Notes under the pieces: generated by a model | The model's input: the letters and a program-made list of their open reading frames with translations, nothing else | Told to the model about the DNA's origin: nothing | Databases searched by the model: none | Shown here: piece after piece, positions 1 to 7,988 of the stretch | Numbering within the stretch: the stretch's first letter is position 1 | Layout: each line of letters begins with the position of its first letter | Assembly (NCBI GenBank): GCA_963803165.1 | Contig: CAWDLK010000002.1 | Location: 310,001 to 374,000, forward strand | Length of the DNA stretch: 64,000 bases | Reading direction: 5' to 3' | From: Changshengia sp963803165 | Lineage (GTDB): Bacteria; Chloroflexota; Dormibacteria; Aeolococcales; Aeolococcaceae | Position numbers and translations under genes: made by a program

Positions 1-7
1 TATCGAG

Positions 8-1240
8 ATGGGAACAATGGTCGAAGACATCCTCAGCCGGCGACTGGGTCGCCGCGTCCGGGCGGGCGACACGGTGGTCGCCGAGGTGGACGCGGTGATG
101 GCCCACGATGTCACCGGGCCGCTCGCCATCGACGCCTTCCGCAGCCTGGAGATGCCGCTCTGGAACCCGGGGAGGACGATCTTCAGCTTCGACCACGTCT
201 TCCCCTCCAACAGCGTGGCCGCCAGCGAGCTGCACCGCCGCATCCGCGAGTTCGCCGCCGAGCACGGGGTCCGCAACCTCTTCGCCGAGGGCATCTGCCA
301 CCTGGTGATGGTGGAGCGCGGCTTCGTCCGCCCCGGCGGTCTGGTGGTCGGCGCCGACTCGCACAGCACCACCTACGGCGCCCTGGGCTGCTTCGCGACC
401 GGGATGGGCTCCACCGACATCGGCGTGACCATGGCCACCGGCCGCTCCTGGTTCCGGGTCCCGGAGACGCTCCGGATCGAGGTGAGCGGGGAGCTGCGCC
501 GCGGCGTCCAGGCCAAGGACCTCGCCCTCCACGTCATCCGCCGGCTCGGGGCCGAGGGCGCCAACTACCTCGCTGTGGAGTGGGCTGGGCCGACCGTCAG
601 CGCCATGGGGATGTCGGAGCGCCTCACCCTCTCCAACCTCTCGGTCGACTTCGGTGCCAAGTGCGGCCTCTGCGAGGTCGACGCCACCACCTGGGCCTAC
701 CTCGGCCTCCCCGACGGGGGCCCGCTCCGCCCCACCGGCCCCACCTACGCCGACGTGCTGCGCATCGACGTCGCCGAGCTGGAGCCGCAGGTCTCGGCGC
801 CCCCCGCGATCGAGAACGTCCGGCCCCTCTCGGAGCTGGCCGGCACCCGCCTCGACGAGGTGTTCATCGGGAGCTGCGCCAACGGCCGGATCGAGGACAT
901 GGCGGTCGTCGCCGGCATGCTCGAGGGCCGCCAGGTGCACCCGGAGACCCGGACGATCATCGTCCCCGGGACCCGCACCGCCTACGTCCAGGCCCTGGAG
1001 CGCGGCTACATCGACACCTTCGTACGCGCCGGGGCGGTGGTGATGGCCGCGGGGTGCGGCCCCTGCCTCGGGCGCCAGCACGGCACCCTCGGCCCCGGCG
1101 AGCGCGCCCTCTCGACCAGCATGCGCAACTACCCGGGCCGGATGGGCAGCCCCGACGCCGAGATCTACCTGGCCAACCCGGCGGTGGCGGCCGCGTCCGC
1201 GCTCGCCGGGATGATCGCCGACCCACGGGAGGAGCGCTGA
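8..1240 (+). CDS. lysT: Homoaconitase large subunit (LysT; LeuC/aconitase family)
   Basis: Aconitase-superfamily large subunit of 410 residues that with the next gene should isomerise homocitrate to homoisocitrate in lysine synthesis. The [4Fe-4S] ligands are visible: Cys in GSCANGRIED and the pair in GCGPCLGR near the C-terminus. The N-terminus MGTMVEDILSRR matches the usual LeuC/LysT start, so the ATG at 8 is used, although the frame stays open to the window edge. By sequence alone it could be isopropylmalate isomerase; the downstream lysW-lysX-lysK-lysY-lysZ genes make homoaconitase the better call. The stop overlaps the next ATG by one base (TGATG). Homocitrate synthase is not in the window and may lie upstream. 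Confidence 0.88.
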   Translation: MGTMVEDILSRRLGRRVRAGDTVVAEVDAVMAHDVTGPLAIDAFRSLEMPLWNPGRTIFSFDHVFPSNSVAASELHRRIREFAAEHGVRNLFAEGICHLVMVERGFVRPGGLVVGADSHSTTYGALGCFATGMGSTDIGVTMATGRSWFRVPETLRIEVSGELRRGVQAKDLALHVIRRLGAEGANYLAVEWAGPTVSAMGMSERLTLSNLSVDFGAKCGLCEVDATTWAYLGLPDGGPLRPTGPTYADVLRIDVAELEPQVSAPPAIENVRPLSELAGTRLDEVFIGSCANGRIEDMAVVAGMLEGRQVHPETRTIIVPGTRTAYVQALERGYIDTFVRAGAVVMAAGCGPCLGRQHGTLGPGERALSTSMRNYPGRMGSPDAEIYLANPAVAAASALAGMIADPREER

Positions 1241-1737
1241 TGGCACGGGTCTTCCGCTTCGGCGACGGCATCTCCACCGATGCCATCATGCCCGGCCGCT
1301 ACAACCTGACCACCGACCCCGAGGCCCTCGCCAGGGCCTGCTTCATCGAGAACCGCCCCGACTTCCACGAGACGGTGCGGCCCGGCGACGTGATCGTGGC
1401 AGGGAGCAACTTCGGCTGCGGCAGCTCCCGGGAGCACGCCCCCCTCTCCATCAAGGCCTGCGGGGTCAGCGCCGTGGTGGCCCGCTCCTTCGCCCGCATC
1501 TTCTATAGGAATGCGATCAACCTGGGCCTCCCGGTGATCCGCTGCGCCGACCTCCACGACGCGGTTCAGGACGGCGACGAGATCGAGCTCGACGTGCTGG
1601 CGGGCACCGTCACCGCCCACGGCCGCACCTTCCAGGGGGAGCCGCCCTCGGCGGTCGCCCGCCGGATCAGCGAGGCCGGCTCACTGGTCGAGCTGATCCG
1701 CAATCATGGGTGGGCCGCCATCGAGGAGGTGGTCTGA
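1240..1737 (+). CDS. lysU: Homoaconitase small subunit (LysU; LeuD family)
   Basis: 165-residue swivel-domain subunit that pairs with LysT. It has the substrate loop GRYNLTT near residue 20 and the signature GSNFGCGSSREHAP, whose Ser-Arg contacts substrate carboxylates. The loop differs from the YLV-type loop I associate with isopropylmalate isomerases, which is compatible with homoaconitate but does not prove it. The ATG overlaps the lysT stop by one base, implying translational coupling. The frame is open far upstream, but only this start gives a family-sized protein. Confidence 0.86.
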   Translation: MARVFRFGDGISTDAIMPGRYNLTTDPEALARACFIENRPDFHETVRPGDVIVAGSNFGCGSSREHAPLSIKACGVSAVVARSFARIFYRNAINLGLPVIRCADLHDAVQDGDEIELDVLAGTVTAHGRTFQGEPPSAVARRISEAGSLVELIRNHGWAAIEEVV

Positions 1738-1766
1738 GCGTGCCGACCGCAGAGGAGGACCCGACC

Positions 1767-1943
1767 ATGGCTGACGTGAGCGCTGCCTGCCCTGAGTGCG
1801 ATGCCCAGGTGGAGCTCGGCGACGACGCCGAGGTGGGCGAGATCGTGAGCTGCCCCGAGTGCGGCGCCGACCTCGAGATCCGGGCGCTGGCCCCGGCCCG
1901 TCTGGAGGTGGCCCCGCCCGAAGAGGAGGACTGGGGCGAGTGA
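1767..1943 (+). CDS. lysW: Amino-group carrier protein LysW
   Basis: 58-residue acidic carrier whose C-terminal glutamate is joined to alpha-aminoadipate, protecting the amino group while the side chain is converted to lysine. Four cysteines (8, 11, 29, 32) in two CPEC/G knuckles form a zinc ribbon, and the protein ends in the diagnostic EDWGE. The start follows a strong AGAGGAGGA ribosome site at 1751-1759. A longer in-frame start exists but would add an unrelated tail. The last bases overlap the lysX GTG. This gene settles the operon as the LysW lysine route. Confidence 0.96.
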   Translation: MADVSAACPECDAQVELGDDAEVGEIVSCPECGADLEIRALAPARLEVAPPEEEDWGE

Positions 1944-2815
1944 CGTCTCCCCGCATCGGCATCCTCTGCTCCCGGGTCCGGGTCGAGGAGAAGCTGCTCC
2001 TCCAGGCCTTCCGCTCCCGGGGCACCGAGCCGGAGCGGATCGACGACGAGGAGGTGGTCCTGGAGATCGGGCGCGGCGGGCCCGGCTGGGACGCCGTGCT
2101 CGACCGCAGCCTCAGCCAGTCTCGGGCGCTGGCCGCTCTCCGCATCCTCGAGGGGCAGGGGGTGACCACCGTCAACCCCTCGGCGGTGGTCGCCAACTGC
2201 GGCGACAAGGTCGCCACCAGCGCGCTCCTGGCCGGTCACGGCCTGCCCACCCCGCGCACCCTGGTCGCCTTCACCCCCGAGGCGGCGCTCCGCGCCGTCG
2301 AGGAGCTGGGCTACCCAGTGGTGGTCAAGCCCACGGTCGGCTCCTGGGGGCGGATGGTGTCGCGGCTCAACGACCGTGACGCCGCCGAGGCGGTGCTCGA
2401 ACACAAGCGCGCCCTCGGCAGCGCCCAGGACTCGGTCTACTACCTGCAGGAGCACGTCGACAAGCCGGGCCGGGACATCCGCAGCTTCGTGGTGGGCGGC
2501 GAGACCATCTGCGCCATCTACCGGGAGTCGGAGCACTGGATCACCAACACCGCCCGGGGCGGCCACGCCTCCAACTGCCCGGTGACCGAGGAGATCGACC
2601 GGCTCTCCCGGGCCGCGGCCGAGGCGGTGGGCGGCGGCATGGTCGCCGTCGACCTGATGGAGCGTGGCAGCGGCGAGCTGCTGGTCTCCGAGGTCAACCA
2701 CACCATGGAGTTCCGCAACAGCATCACCACCACCGGGGTCGACATCCCCGGCCGCATCGCCGACCACGTGCTGGCCCTGGCCCGCGAGACGGCCGCCACG
2801 GGGGTCGCGTCGTGA
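1940..2815 (+). CDS. lysX: LysW--alpha-aminoadipate ligase LysX (ATP-grasp)
   Basis: ATP-grasp ligase of 291 residues (RimK/LysX family) that attaches 2-aminoadipate to the terminal Glu of LysW. The nucleotide-binding core includes YPVVVKPTVGSWGR, the segment AIYRES...NTARGG, and the metal-binding end EVNHTMEFRNS, typical of LysX. The GTG start at 1940 overlaps the lysW stop (GTGA), so the two are coupled. No aminotransferase producing 2-aminoadipate is visible here. Confidence 0.94.
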   Translation: MTSPRIGILCSRVRVEEKLLLQAFRSRGTEPERIDDEEVVLEIGRGGPGWDAVLDRSLSQSRALAALRILEGQGVTTVNPSAVVANCGDKVATSALLAGHGLPTPRTLVAFTPEAALRAVEELGYPVVVKPTVGSWGRMVSRLNDRDAAEAVLEHKRALGSAQDSVYYLQEHVDKPGRDIRSFVVGGETICAIYRESEHWITNTARGGHASNCPVTEEIDRLSRAAAEAVGGGMVAVDLMERGSGELLVSEVNHTMEFRNSITTTGVDIPGRIADHVLALARETAATGVAS

Positions 2816-3056
2816 CCGCGAGCCGCGGAGCGGCGCGCGTGGGGCACGTCGTCGCAGGGAGGCCTCCGCGGGCGGGGGCTGTTTCACGGCCGAGTACGAG
2901 CCGCGCCGAGGCGCGCGCGGGGCACGTCGTCGCAGGGGGGCTTGCGCAGGCGCGAGTTGCAATCGCGCCGAGCACGAGGCGCGGACAGCGGAGCTGTCCG
3001 ACGCCGGTCCCCCCGAAGACGACGTGCCCCACGCGCGCCCTGAACGCCGACGCGCG
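2816..3056 (+). repeat. lysX-lysK gap with a ~78-bp imperfect tandem repeat and an inverted copy
   Basis: This 241-bp gap breaks an operon whose other junctions overlap or nearly do. Two direct copies of a ~78-bp unit start near 2832 and 2910; each opens with ggcgcgcg(t/c)ggggcacg followed by tcgtcgcaggg. A third, inverted copy of the first 22 bases lies at 3018-3039 and is a perfect reverse complement of 2832-2853. The transcript could fold into a long stem enclosing about 165 nt. The repeats leave the lysK frame open upstream, but no start there is convincing. It resembles an interspersed palindromic element rather than a gene. Confidence 0.7.
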
Positions 3057-4133
3057 ATGACCTCCACCGCGGGCACCGCCCCGACCGCCGCGACCACCCT
3101 CGCCGCCGGCGACCTGCTGATGGAGATGCTCGCCATCCCCAGCCCGACGGGGAGCGAATGGCGGCTGGCGGCGGCGCTCCGCGAGCGCCTGGCCGGGGCC
3201 GGCTTCGACGCTGAGATCGATCCCGCCGGCAACGTCGTCGCCACCCGCGGCGACGGTCCCCGCGAGGTCATGCTGCTCGGCCACCTCGACACCGTGCCGG
3301 GGAGCATCCCCCCGCGCCGGGAGGGCGGGCGGATACTCGGGCGCGGCTCGGTCGACGCCAAGGGCCCGCTGGCCGCGGCGATCGCGGCGGTGGCGGGGCG
3401 GCCCCGGGGCACGGGCACCCGGTACACGGTGATCGGCTGCGTCGACGAGGAGGGGGACTCCCGGGGCGCCCGCCAGGTCGCGACCCGTCCGGCGCCGGAG
3501 GCCCTCATCGTCCTGGAGCCGAGCGGCTGGGAGGCGGTGACGGTCGGGTACCGTGGGATCGTCCGCGCCGAGCTGCGCCTGGAGGATGCGCTGCGCCACC
3601 GCGCCGCGCCCCAATCCACCGTGGCCGACCGCCTCGTCGCTCTGCTGGCCCGCCTCCAATCCGAGCTCGACGAGCGCGGCTCCGGCCGGAGCGCCTTCCA
3701 CCGCGCCGACCTCCGGGTCACGGGCCTGGAGGTGGAGAGCACCGGGCTGCGCGAGACGGCGGTGGCCCGGCTCCAGTTCCGGCTCCCCCCGGACCTCAGC
3801 TCCACGTCCCTGCTCGACTGGCTGGACACGGAGCGGGGCGAGGCCGAGCTGCTGGTCCAATTCGCCGTGGATGCGGTCCACACCCCCCGCGACAGCCCGG
3901 CGGCCCGCGCTCTCGCCCGTGCCATCCGGCACCGGGGCGGGACACCCCGCCACAAGGTCAAGACGGGGACCGCCGACATGAACCTGCTGGTCCCGCGCTG
4001 GGGCTGCCCCGCCGTCGCGTACGGGCCCGGCGACTCCCACCTCGACCACACCCCTGAGGAGGCGGTGGAGGTCCGGGAGCTGGAGCGCTCGGTGGAGGTC
4101 CTGGACGACGCGCTCGAGGAGCTGAGCCGGTGA
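3057..4133 (+). CDS. lysK: [LysW]-lysine hydrolase LysK (M20 metallopeptidase)
   Basis: 358-residue M20 deacylase that releases lysine from LysW in the last pathway step. Dinuclear metal ligands are recognisable: His in GHLDTVPG, the bridging Asp in GSVDAKGPL, the catalytic Glu pair in DEEGD, and the late His in DSHLDHTPEE. The ATG at 3057 gives a family-length protein beginning just before LLMEMLAIPSPTGSE; the open frame upstream runs through the repeat cluster and is not credited. The stop overlaps the next GTG (GTGA). Confidence 0.92.
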   Translation: MTSTAGTAPTAATTLAAGDLLMEMLAIPSPTGSEWRLAAALRERLAGAGFDAEIDPAGNVVATRGDGPREVMLLGHLDTVPGSIPPRREGGRILGRGSVDAKGPLAAAIAAVAGRPRGTGTRYTVIGCVDEEGDSRGARQVATRPAPEALIVLEPSGWEAVTVGYRGIVRAELRLEDALRHRAAPQSTVADRLVALLARLQSELDERGSGRSAFHRADLRVTGLEVESTGLRETAVARLQFRLPPDLSSTSLLDWLDTERGEAELLVQFAVDAVHTPRDSPAARALARAIRHRGGTPRHKVKTGTADMNLLVPRWGCPAVAYGPGDSHLDHTPEEAVEVRELERSVEVLDDALEELSR

Positions 4134-5173
4134 GGGCGGTCATCGAGGGTGGCTCCGGGTACGCCGGGGGTGAGCTGCTCCGGCTGCTCTCCGGTCACCC
4201 CGAGATCCGGGTGAGCCAGGTCAGCTCGGAGCGCCTGCGGGGCAGGCCGGTCACCGCCGTGCACCCCCACCTGCGCGGCCGCTCCGAGCTGCGCTTCTGC
4301 GGTCGCGAGGACCTCGAGCCCGCCGACGTGGTCTTCTCGGCGCTCCGCCACGGGGAGACCGCGCCGCGCATCGACGAGATCACCGCCCTCGCCCCGGTGG
4401 TCGTCGACCTCTCCGCCGACTTCCGGCTCCACGACCCCGCCGAGTACCCGCGCTGGTACGGGTGGGATCACCCGCGTCCCGAGCTCCTCCCCACCTTCAC
4501 CGGCGGCCTCGCCGAGCTCCACCGGGAGCGCATCGCCTCCAGCGATCGGCTGGCGATCGGCGGCTGCGTCGCCACCGCCGCCATCCTCGCCCTGGCCCCG
4601 TTCGTCCGGGCCGCCCTGGTCGACCCCAGCGTGCCGATCGTGGTCGATGCCCTGGTCGGATCGTCGGCGGCCGGCTCCGAGCCCACCCCCAGCTCGCACC
4701 ATCCCCACCGCAGCGGCGCCATGCACAGCTTCGCCCCCACCGGGCACCGCCACACCGCCGAGGTCCTCCAGGAGCTGGGCGCCCTCGGCGAGGTGGGCGA
4801 GGTGGCCCTCAGCGTCACCTCCGTGGAGGCCGTCCGGGGGATCCTGGTCACCGCCCACCTCTGGCTCCGCGAGCCGCTGTCGGAGCGGGAGGTCTGGCGG
4901 GTGCTGCGCGCCGCCACCGCGGAGGAGCCCTTCCTGCGGGTGGTCAAGCAGGTGAGCGGGCTGCACCGCCACCCCGACCCGCGGCTGGTGGTGGGCACCA
5001 ACCTCTGCGACCTCGGCTTCAGCCGGGACCTCGGCTCTCGCCGGCTGGTGGTCACCGCGGCCATCGACAACCTGGTCAAGGGCGCCGCCGGCCAGGCCGT
5101 GCAGGCCGCCAACCTCCGCTTCGGCCTCGGAGAGACGGCCGGGCTCGGGCAGGGCGGCATGTACCCGCTGTGA
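4130..5173 (+). CDS. lysY: [LysW]-aminoadipate 6-phosphate reductase LysY (ArgC family)
   Basis: 347-residue NADPH-dependent semialdehyde dehydrogenase of the ArgC/LysY family. It has the Rossmann motif GGSGYAGGELLRLL at the N-terminus, the catalytic cysteine in GGCVATAA and the HPHRSGAMHSF substrate region. It reduces the LysW-bound aminoadipyl phosphate to the semialdehyde. The GTG start overlaps the lysK stop and the stop overlaps the lysZ GTG. A dual role in arginine synthesis is possible, since no separate argC is in view. Confidence 0.93.
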   Translation: MRAVIEGGSGYAGGELLRLLSGHPEIRVSQVSSERLRGRPVTAVHPHLRGRSELRFCGREDLEPADVVFSALRHGETAPRIDEITALAPVVVDLSADFRLHDPAEYPRWYGWDHPRPELLPTFTGGLAELHRERIASSDRLAIGGCVATAAILALAPFVRAALVDPSVPIVVDALVGSSAAGSEPTPSSHHPHRSGAMHSFAPTGHRHTAEVLQELGALGEVGEVALSVTSVEAVRGILVTAHLWLREPLSEREVWRVLRAATAEEPFLRVVKQVSGLHRHPDPRLVVGTNLCDLGFSRDLGSRRLVVTAAIDNLVKGAAGQAVQAANLRFGLGETAGLGQGGMYPL

Positions 5174-5997
5174 CCACCGTCGTCAAGGTCGGGGGCAGCC
5201 TCGAGGTCGGCGAGGCCGGCCCTCTCCTCGACGAGCTCGCCGCCTGCCCCGGCGGTCTGGTCGTCGTCCACGGCGCCCACCTCCAGCTCGACCGGCTCGC
5301 CGTCGCCCTCGGCCATCCACCGCGGATGGTGACCTCCACCCGCGGCGAGGTCACCCGCTACACCGACCGCGAGACCATGGACCACTTCCTGATGGCGTAC
5401 TGCGGCCTGGCCAACAAGCGGCTGGTCGAGGCGCTGCGCGCACGCGGCGCCGACGCGGTCGGGCTGGCGGCCATGGACGGGGGCATCGCCACCGGGCGGC
5501 GCAAGCCCGACCTCCGCATCGCCGAGGGCGGCCGCCAGCGTCTCCTCCACGACAACCATGCCGGCACCCTCGAGAGGGTCGACGTCTCCCTGCTCCGCCT
5601 GCTCCTCGACAGCGGCCGTCTCCCGGTGCTCACGCCTCCGGCGATCTCCGACCGGGGCGAGGCGATCAACGTCGACGGCGACCGGCTGGCGGCCGAGCTG
5701 GCCGTCGCGCTGGGCGCGCGGCGGCTCGTGATCCTGATGAACGTGCCCGGCCTGCTCCGCGACCCCGCTGGCGAGTCGAGCCTCGTTGCGCGCCTCGGCC
5801 CCGCCGAGATCGAGGCCCACCTCCCCCTGGCGCGGGGCCGGGCCCGGGTCAAGCTGCAGGCGGCCCGGCGCGCGCTGGAGGGTGGGGTGACCGCGGTCGT
5901 CCTCGCCACTGGACGCGGCGAGCACCCCCTCGCCCGGGCGTTGGGCGGCGGCGGCACCTGGATCGCCGCGCCGGAGCACCTGCCCCCCGTCCCCTGA
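5170..5997 (+). CDS. lysZ: [LysW]-aminoadipate kinase LysZ (ArgB family)
   Basis: 275-residue amino-acid kinase that phosphorylates the side-chain carboxylate of LysW-bound aminoadipate. The fold is marked by VVKVGGS at the N-terminus, the VVVHGAH glycine loop, NVDGDRLAAELA and the RVKLQAA motif near the C-terminus. GTG start coupled to lysY. It is the last gene of the operon. The LysJ aminotransferase that should follow is missing here and is probably encoded elsewhere. Confidence 0.92.
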   Translation: MTTVVKVGGSLEVGEAGPLLDELAACPGGLVVVHGAHLQLDRLAVALGHPPRMVTSTRGEVTRYTDRETMDHFLMAYCGLANKRLVEALRARGADAVGLAAMDGGIATGRRKPDLRIAEGGRQRLLHDNHAGTLERVDVSLLRLLLDSGRLPVLTPPAISDRGEAINVDGDRLAAELAVALGARRLVILMNVPGLLRDPAGESSLVARLGPAEIEAHLPLARGRARVKLQAARRALEGGVTAVVLATGRGEHPLARALGGGGTWIAAPEHLPPVP

Positions 5998-6022
5998 CCC
6001 GGAAGCGGCAGGATTGCAGGCA

Positions 6023-7879
6023 GTGAGCACCGATCTGGTCCTCCGGGCCCTGCAGCTGGTCGACGCGGCGGCCTTCCTGCTGGTCGGCCTGCTCGCCCTC
6101 CGCGACTGGTGGCGCGGCCGGGAGCGCCGGCGCGGCTACCTCGCCGTCGCGCTGGGCTGCCTCGGCCTGGTGGCGCTGGGGATCGCCCTGGAGCCGGTGA
6201 TCGGCCACCCGGCGCGGCTCGCCGCCACGGTCACCGTCCTCTTCATGGTCTCGGCGGCGGCGCTCGTCCTCTTCCGCCACTCGGTGCTGCGGCTGCCCCT
6301 CTGGGGGCGGCTGCTGGCCGGCTTCGGCCTGCTGGGCACGACCGTCTTCAGCTTCGCGGTCGGCCTGCCCGTCGCCGCCCGCCCGGGGCTGGAGCCGACC
6401 TCCATCCAGACCGCGGCCCTCGACATCCTGCTGGTGGTCTGGTGCGTCGCGGTGGCCGAGCCCGCGTACCGGCTGGCCAGCATCGCGACCAGCTTCCCCG
6501 CCGTCCAGCGGGCCCGGCTGCGCTCCCTCGCGGTCGGGTACGGCGGGATCATGATCGTGGCCGCCCTCACCGTGGTCGCCTTCACGATCGGCGGGGACCG
6601 CCTCGCGATCGTCCTCCAGGCCTGCGCCCTGCTCTGCTTCCCGCCGCTGTACGCAGGGTTCGCCCCGCCCCGCTGGCTGCGCCGCTTCTGGCGCCGCCCC
6701 GAGGAGGACCGCCTGCGGCGCGCCACCCATGACCTGCTGCTCTTCAGCCCCGACCGGGAGTCCCTGGCGGGGCGCGGGCTGGACTGGGCGATCCGGCTGG
6801 TGGGCGGCGACGCCGGCCTGATCGCCGACGCCGACGGGCAGCTGCTCGCCACCCACGGCATCTCGGCGGCCGAGGCGCGCCGGACCCTCGACCTGCTCCA
6901 CGTCCCCTCCTCCACCCACCTCGTCCGGCTGCGCAAGGGCTCCCGCACCGCCATCGTCCACGCCCTCCCGGTCAACGCCGGGACCGGCGTCCTGGTGGTG
7001 CTCTCCGGTGCCCTCTCCCCGGCCTTCGACGCCGAGGAGGCGGACTGGGTGGCGGGATACGCGGCGGCCCTCTCCATCGCCCTCGACCGGGTGCGGGTGG
7101 CGGAGCTGTCAGCCGAGACCGAGGCCGAGCTGCGCAAGGCCCGGGACCTGGCCGAGGCCGCCAGCCAGGCCAAGACCGAGCTGCTCTCCCAGGTCAGCCA
7201 CGAGCTGCGCACCCCGCTCACCGCCATGATCGGCTTCGCGGAGCTGCTCCTCAGCGAGCCCGTCGCGCCCCAGCAGGAGCGCCACATCCGGACCATCCTC
7301 AAGGCGGGCGACCACCTCCTCGCCCTGGTCAACGACATCCTCGACGTCTCGCGGCTGGATGAGGGCCGGCTGCCCCTCTCCCCCGAGCCGGTGGGCGTGG
7401 GCCAGGTGGTCGGCGAGGTCTTCGACCTGACCCGGCCGATCGCCGGCGAGATGCGCGTCACCGTCCGCGTCCCCCGCATACCGAGCTCGCTGAGCGTCGC
7501 CGCCGACCCCCAGCGGCTCAAGCAAGTTCTGCTCAACATTGTCACGAACGCGATCAAGTACAACCGCCGCGGCGGCCGCGTGGAGATCAGCGCAGTGGCC
7601 GTCGACGGCCACTGCCGGCTGGCGGTGTCGGACACCGGGCCGGGGCTGCGCGCCGAGGAGATGAAGCGGCTGTTCGCGCCCTTCGAGCGCCTCTCCGCCG
7701 GCGCCTCCGACGTGGAGGGCACCGGGCTGGGGCTCGCCCTCTCCAAGGGCCTCACCGAGGCGATGGGCGGGAGCATCGGGGTGGAGAGCAAGCCGGGCAA
7801 GGGGAGCACCTTCTGGGTCGAGCTGCCGCTGGCCGCGGCCACGGCCGCGCCCGCCGGCGACCTGCTCGCCGCGGGGTGA
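6023..7879 (+). CDS. Membrane-bound sensor histidine kinase
   Basis: About 618 residues. The N-terminal 210 residues contain roughly seven hydrophobic segments (a 7TM-type sensor), followed by a GAF-like linker and a short coiled coil. The kinase core has HisKA with VSHELRTPL (phospho-His about residue 393) and HATPase motifs NIVTNAIKYN, DTGPGL, FAPFERL and GTGLGLAL. It is a complete kinase without a receiver domain, and no response regulator is adjacent. GTG 6023 is preferred; a TTG at 6014 is also possible. The signal sensed is unknown. Confidence 0.88.
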   Translation: MSTDLVLRALQLVDAAAFLLVGLLALRDWWRGRERRRGYLAVALGCLGLVALGIALEPVIGHPARLAATVTVLFMVSAAALVLFRHSVLRLPLWGRLLAGFGLLGTTVFSFAVGLPVAARPGLEPTSIQTAALDILLVVWCVAVAEPAYRLASIATSFPAVQRARLRSLAVGYGGIMIVAALTVVAFTIGGDRLAIVLQACALLCFPPLYAGFAPPRWLRRFWRRPEEDRLRRATHDLLLFSPDRESLAGRGLDWAIRLVGGDAGLIADADGQLLATHGISAAEARRTLDLLHVPSSTHLVRLRKGSRTAIVHALPVNAGTGVLVVLSGALSPAFDAEEADWVAGYAAALSIALDRVRVAELSAETEAELRKARDLAEAASQAKTELLSQVSHELRTPLTAMIGFAELLLSEPVAPQQERHIRTILKAGDHLLALVNDILDVSRLDEGRLPLSPEPVGVGQVVGEVFDLTRPIAGEMRVTVRVPRIPSSLSVAADPQRLKQVLLNIVTNAIKYNRRGGRVEISAVAVDGHCRLAVSDTGPGLRAEEMKRLFAPFERLSAGASDVEGTGLGLALSKGLTEAMGGSIGVESKPGKGSTFWVELPLAAATAAPAGDLLAAG

Positions 7880-7988
7880 CCGGAGCGGCCCACCGGGTCG
7901 GTCCACCCAGCCGCGCGGATCCTGCCCCGGCGCGTATTCGCGCGGGCACCCGTGCGGGGCACCCCCGGTAACCTGAACCCCGAACGGG

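Noticed and set aside
2812..3060. 82-codon ORF overlapping the lysX stop
   Set aside because: It runs through the repeat cluster, repeats its own sequence at 26-residue intervals and has no ribosome site.
1667..4972. An 1101-codon open frame on the minus strand across the lysine operon
   Set aside because: Arg/Gly/Pro-rich antisense translation with no motif, lying over seven well-supported genes on the other strand; expected at ~70% G+C.
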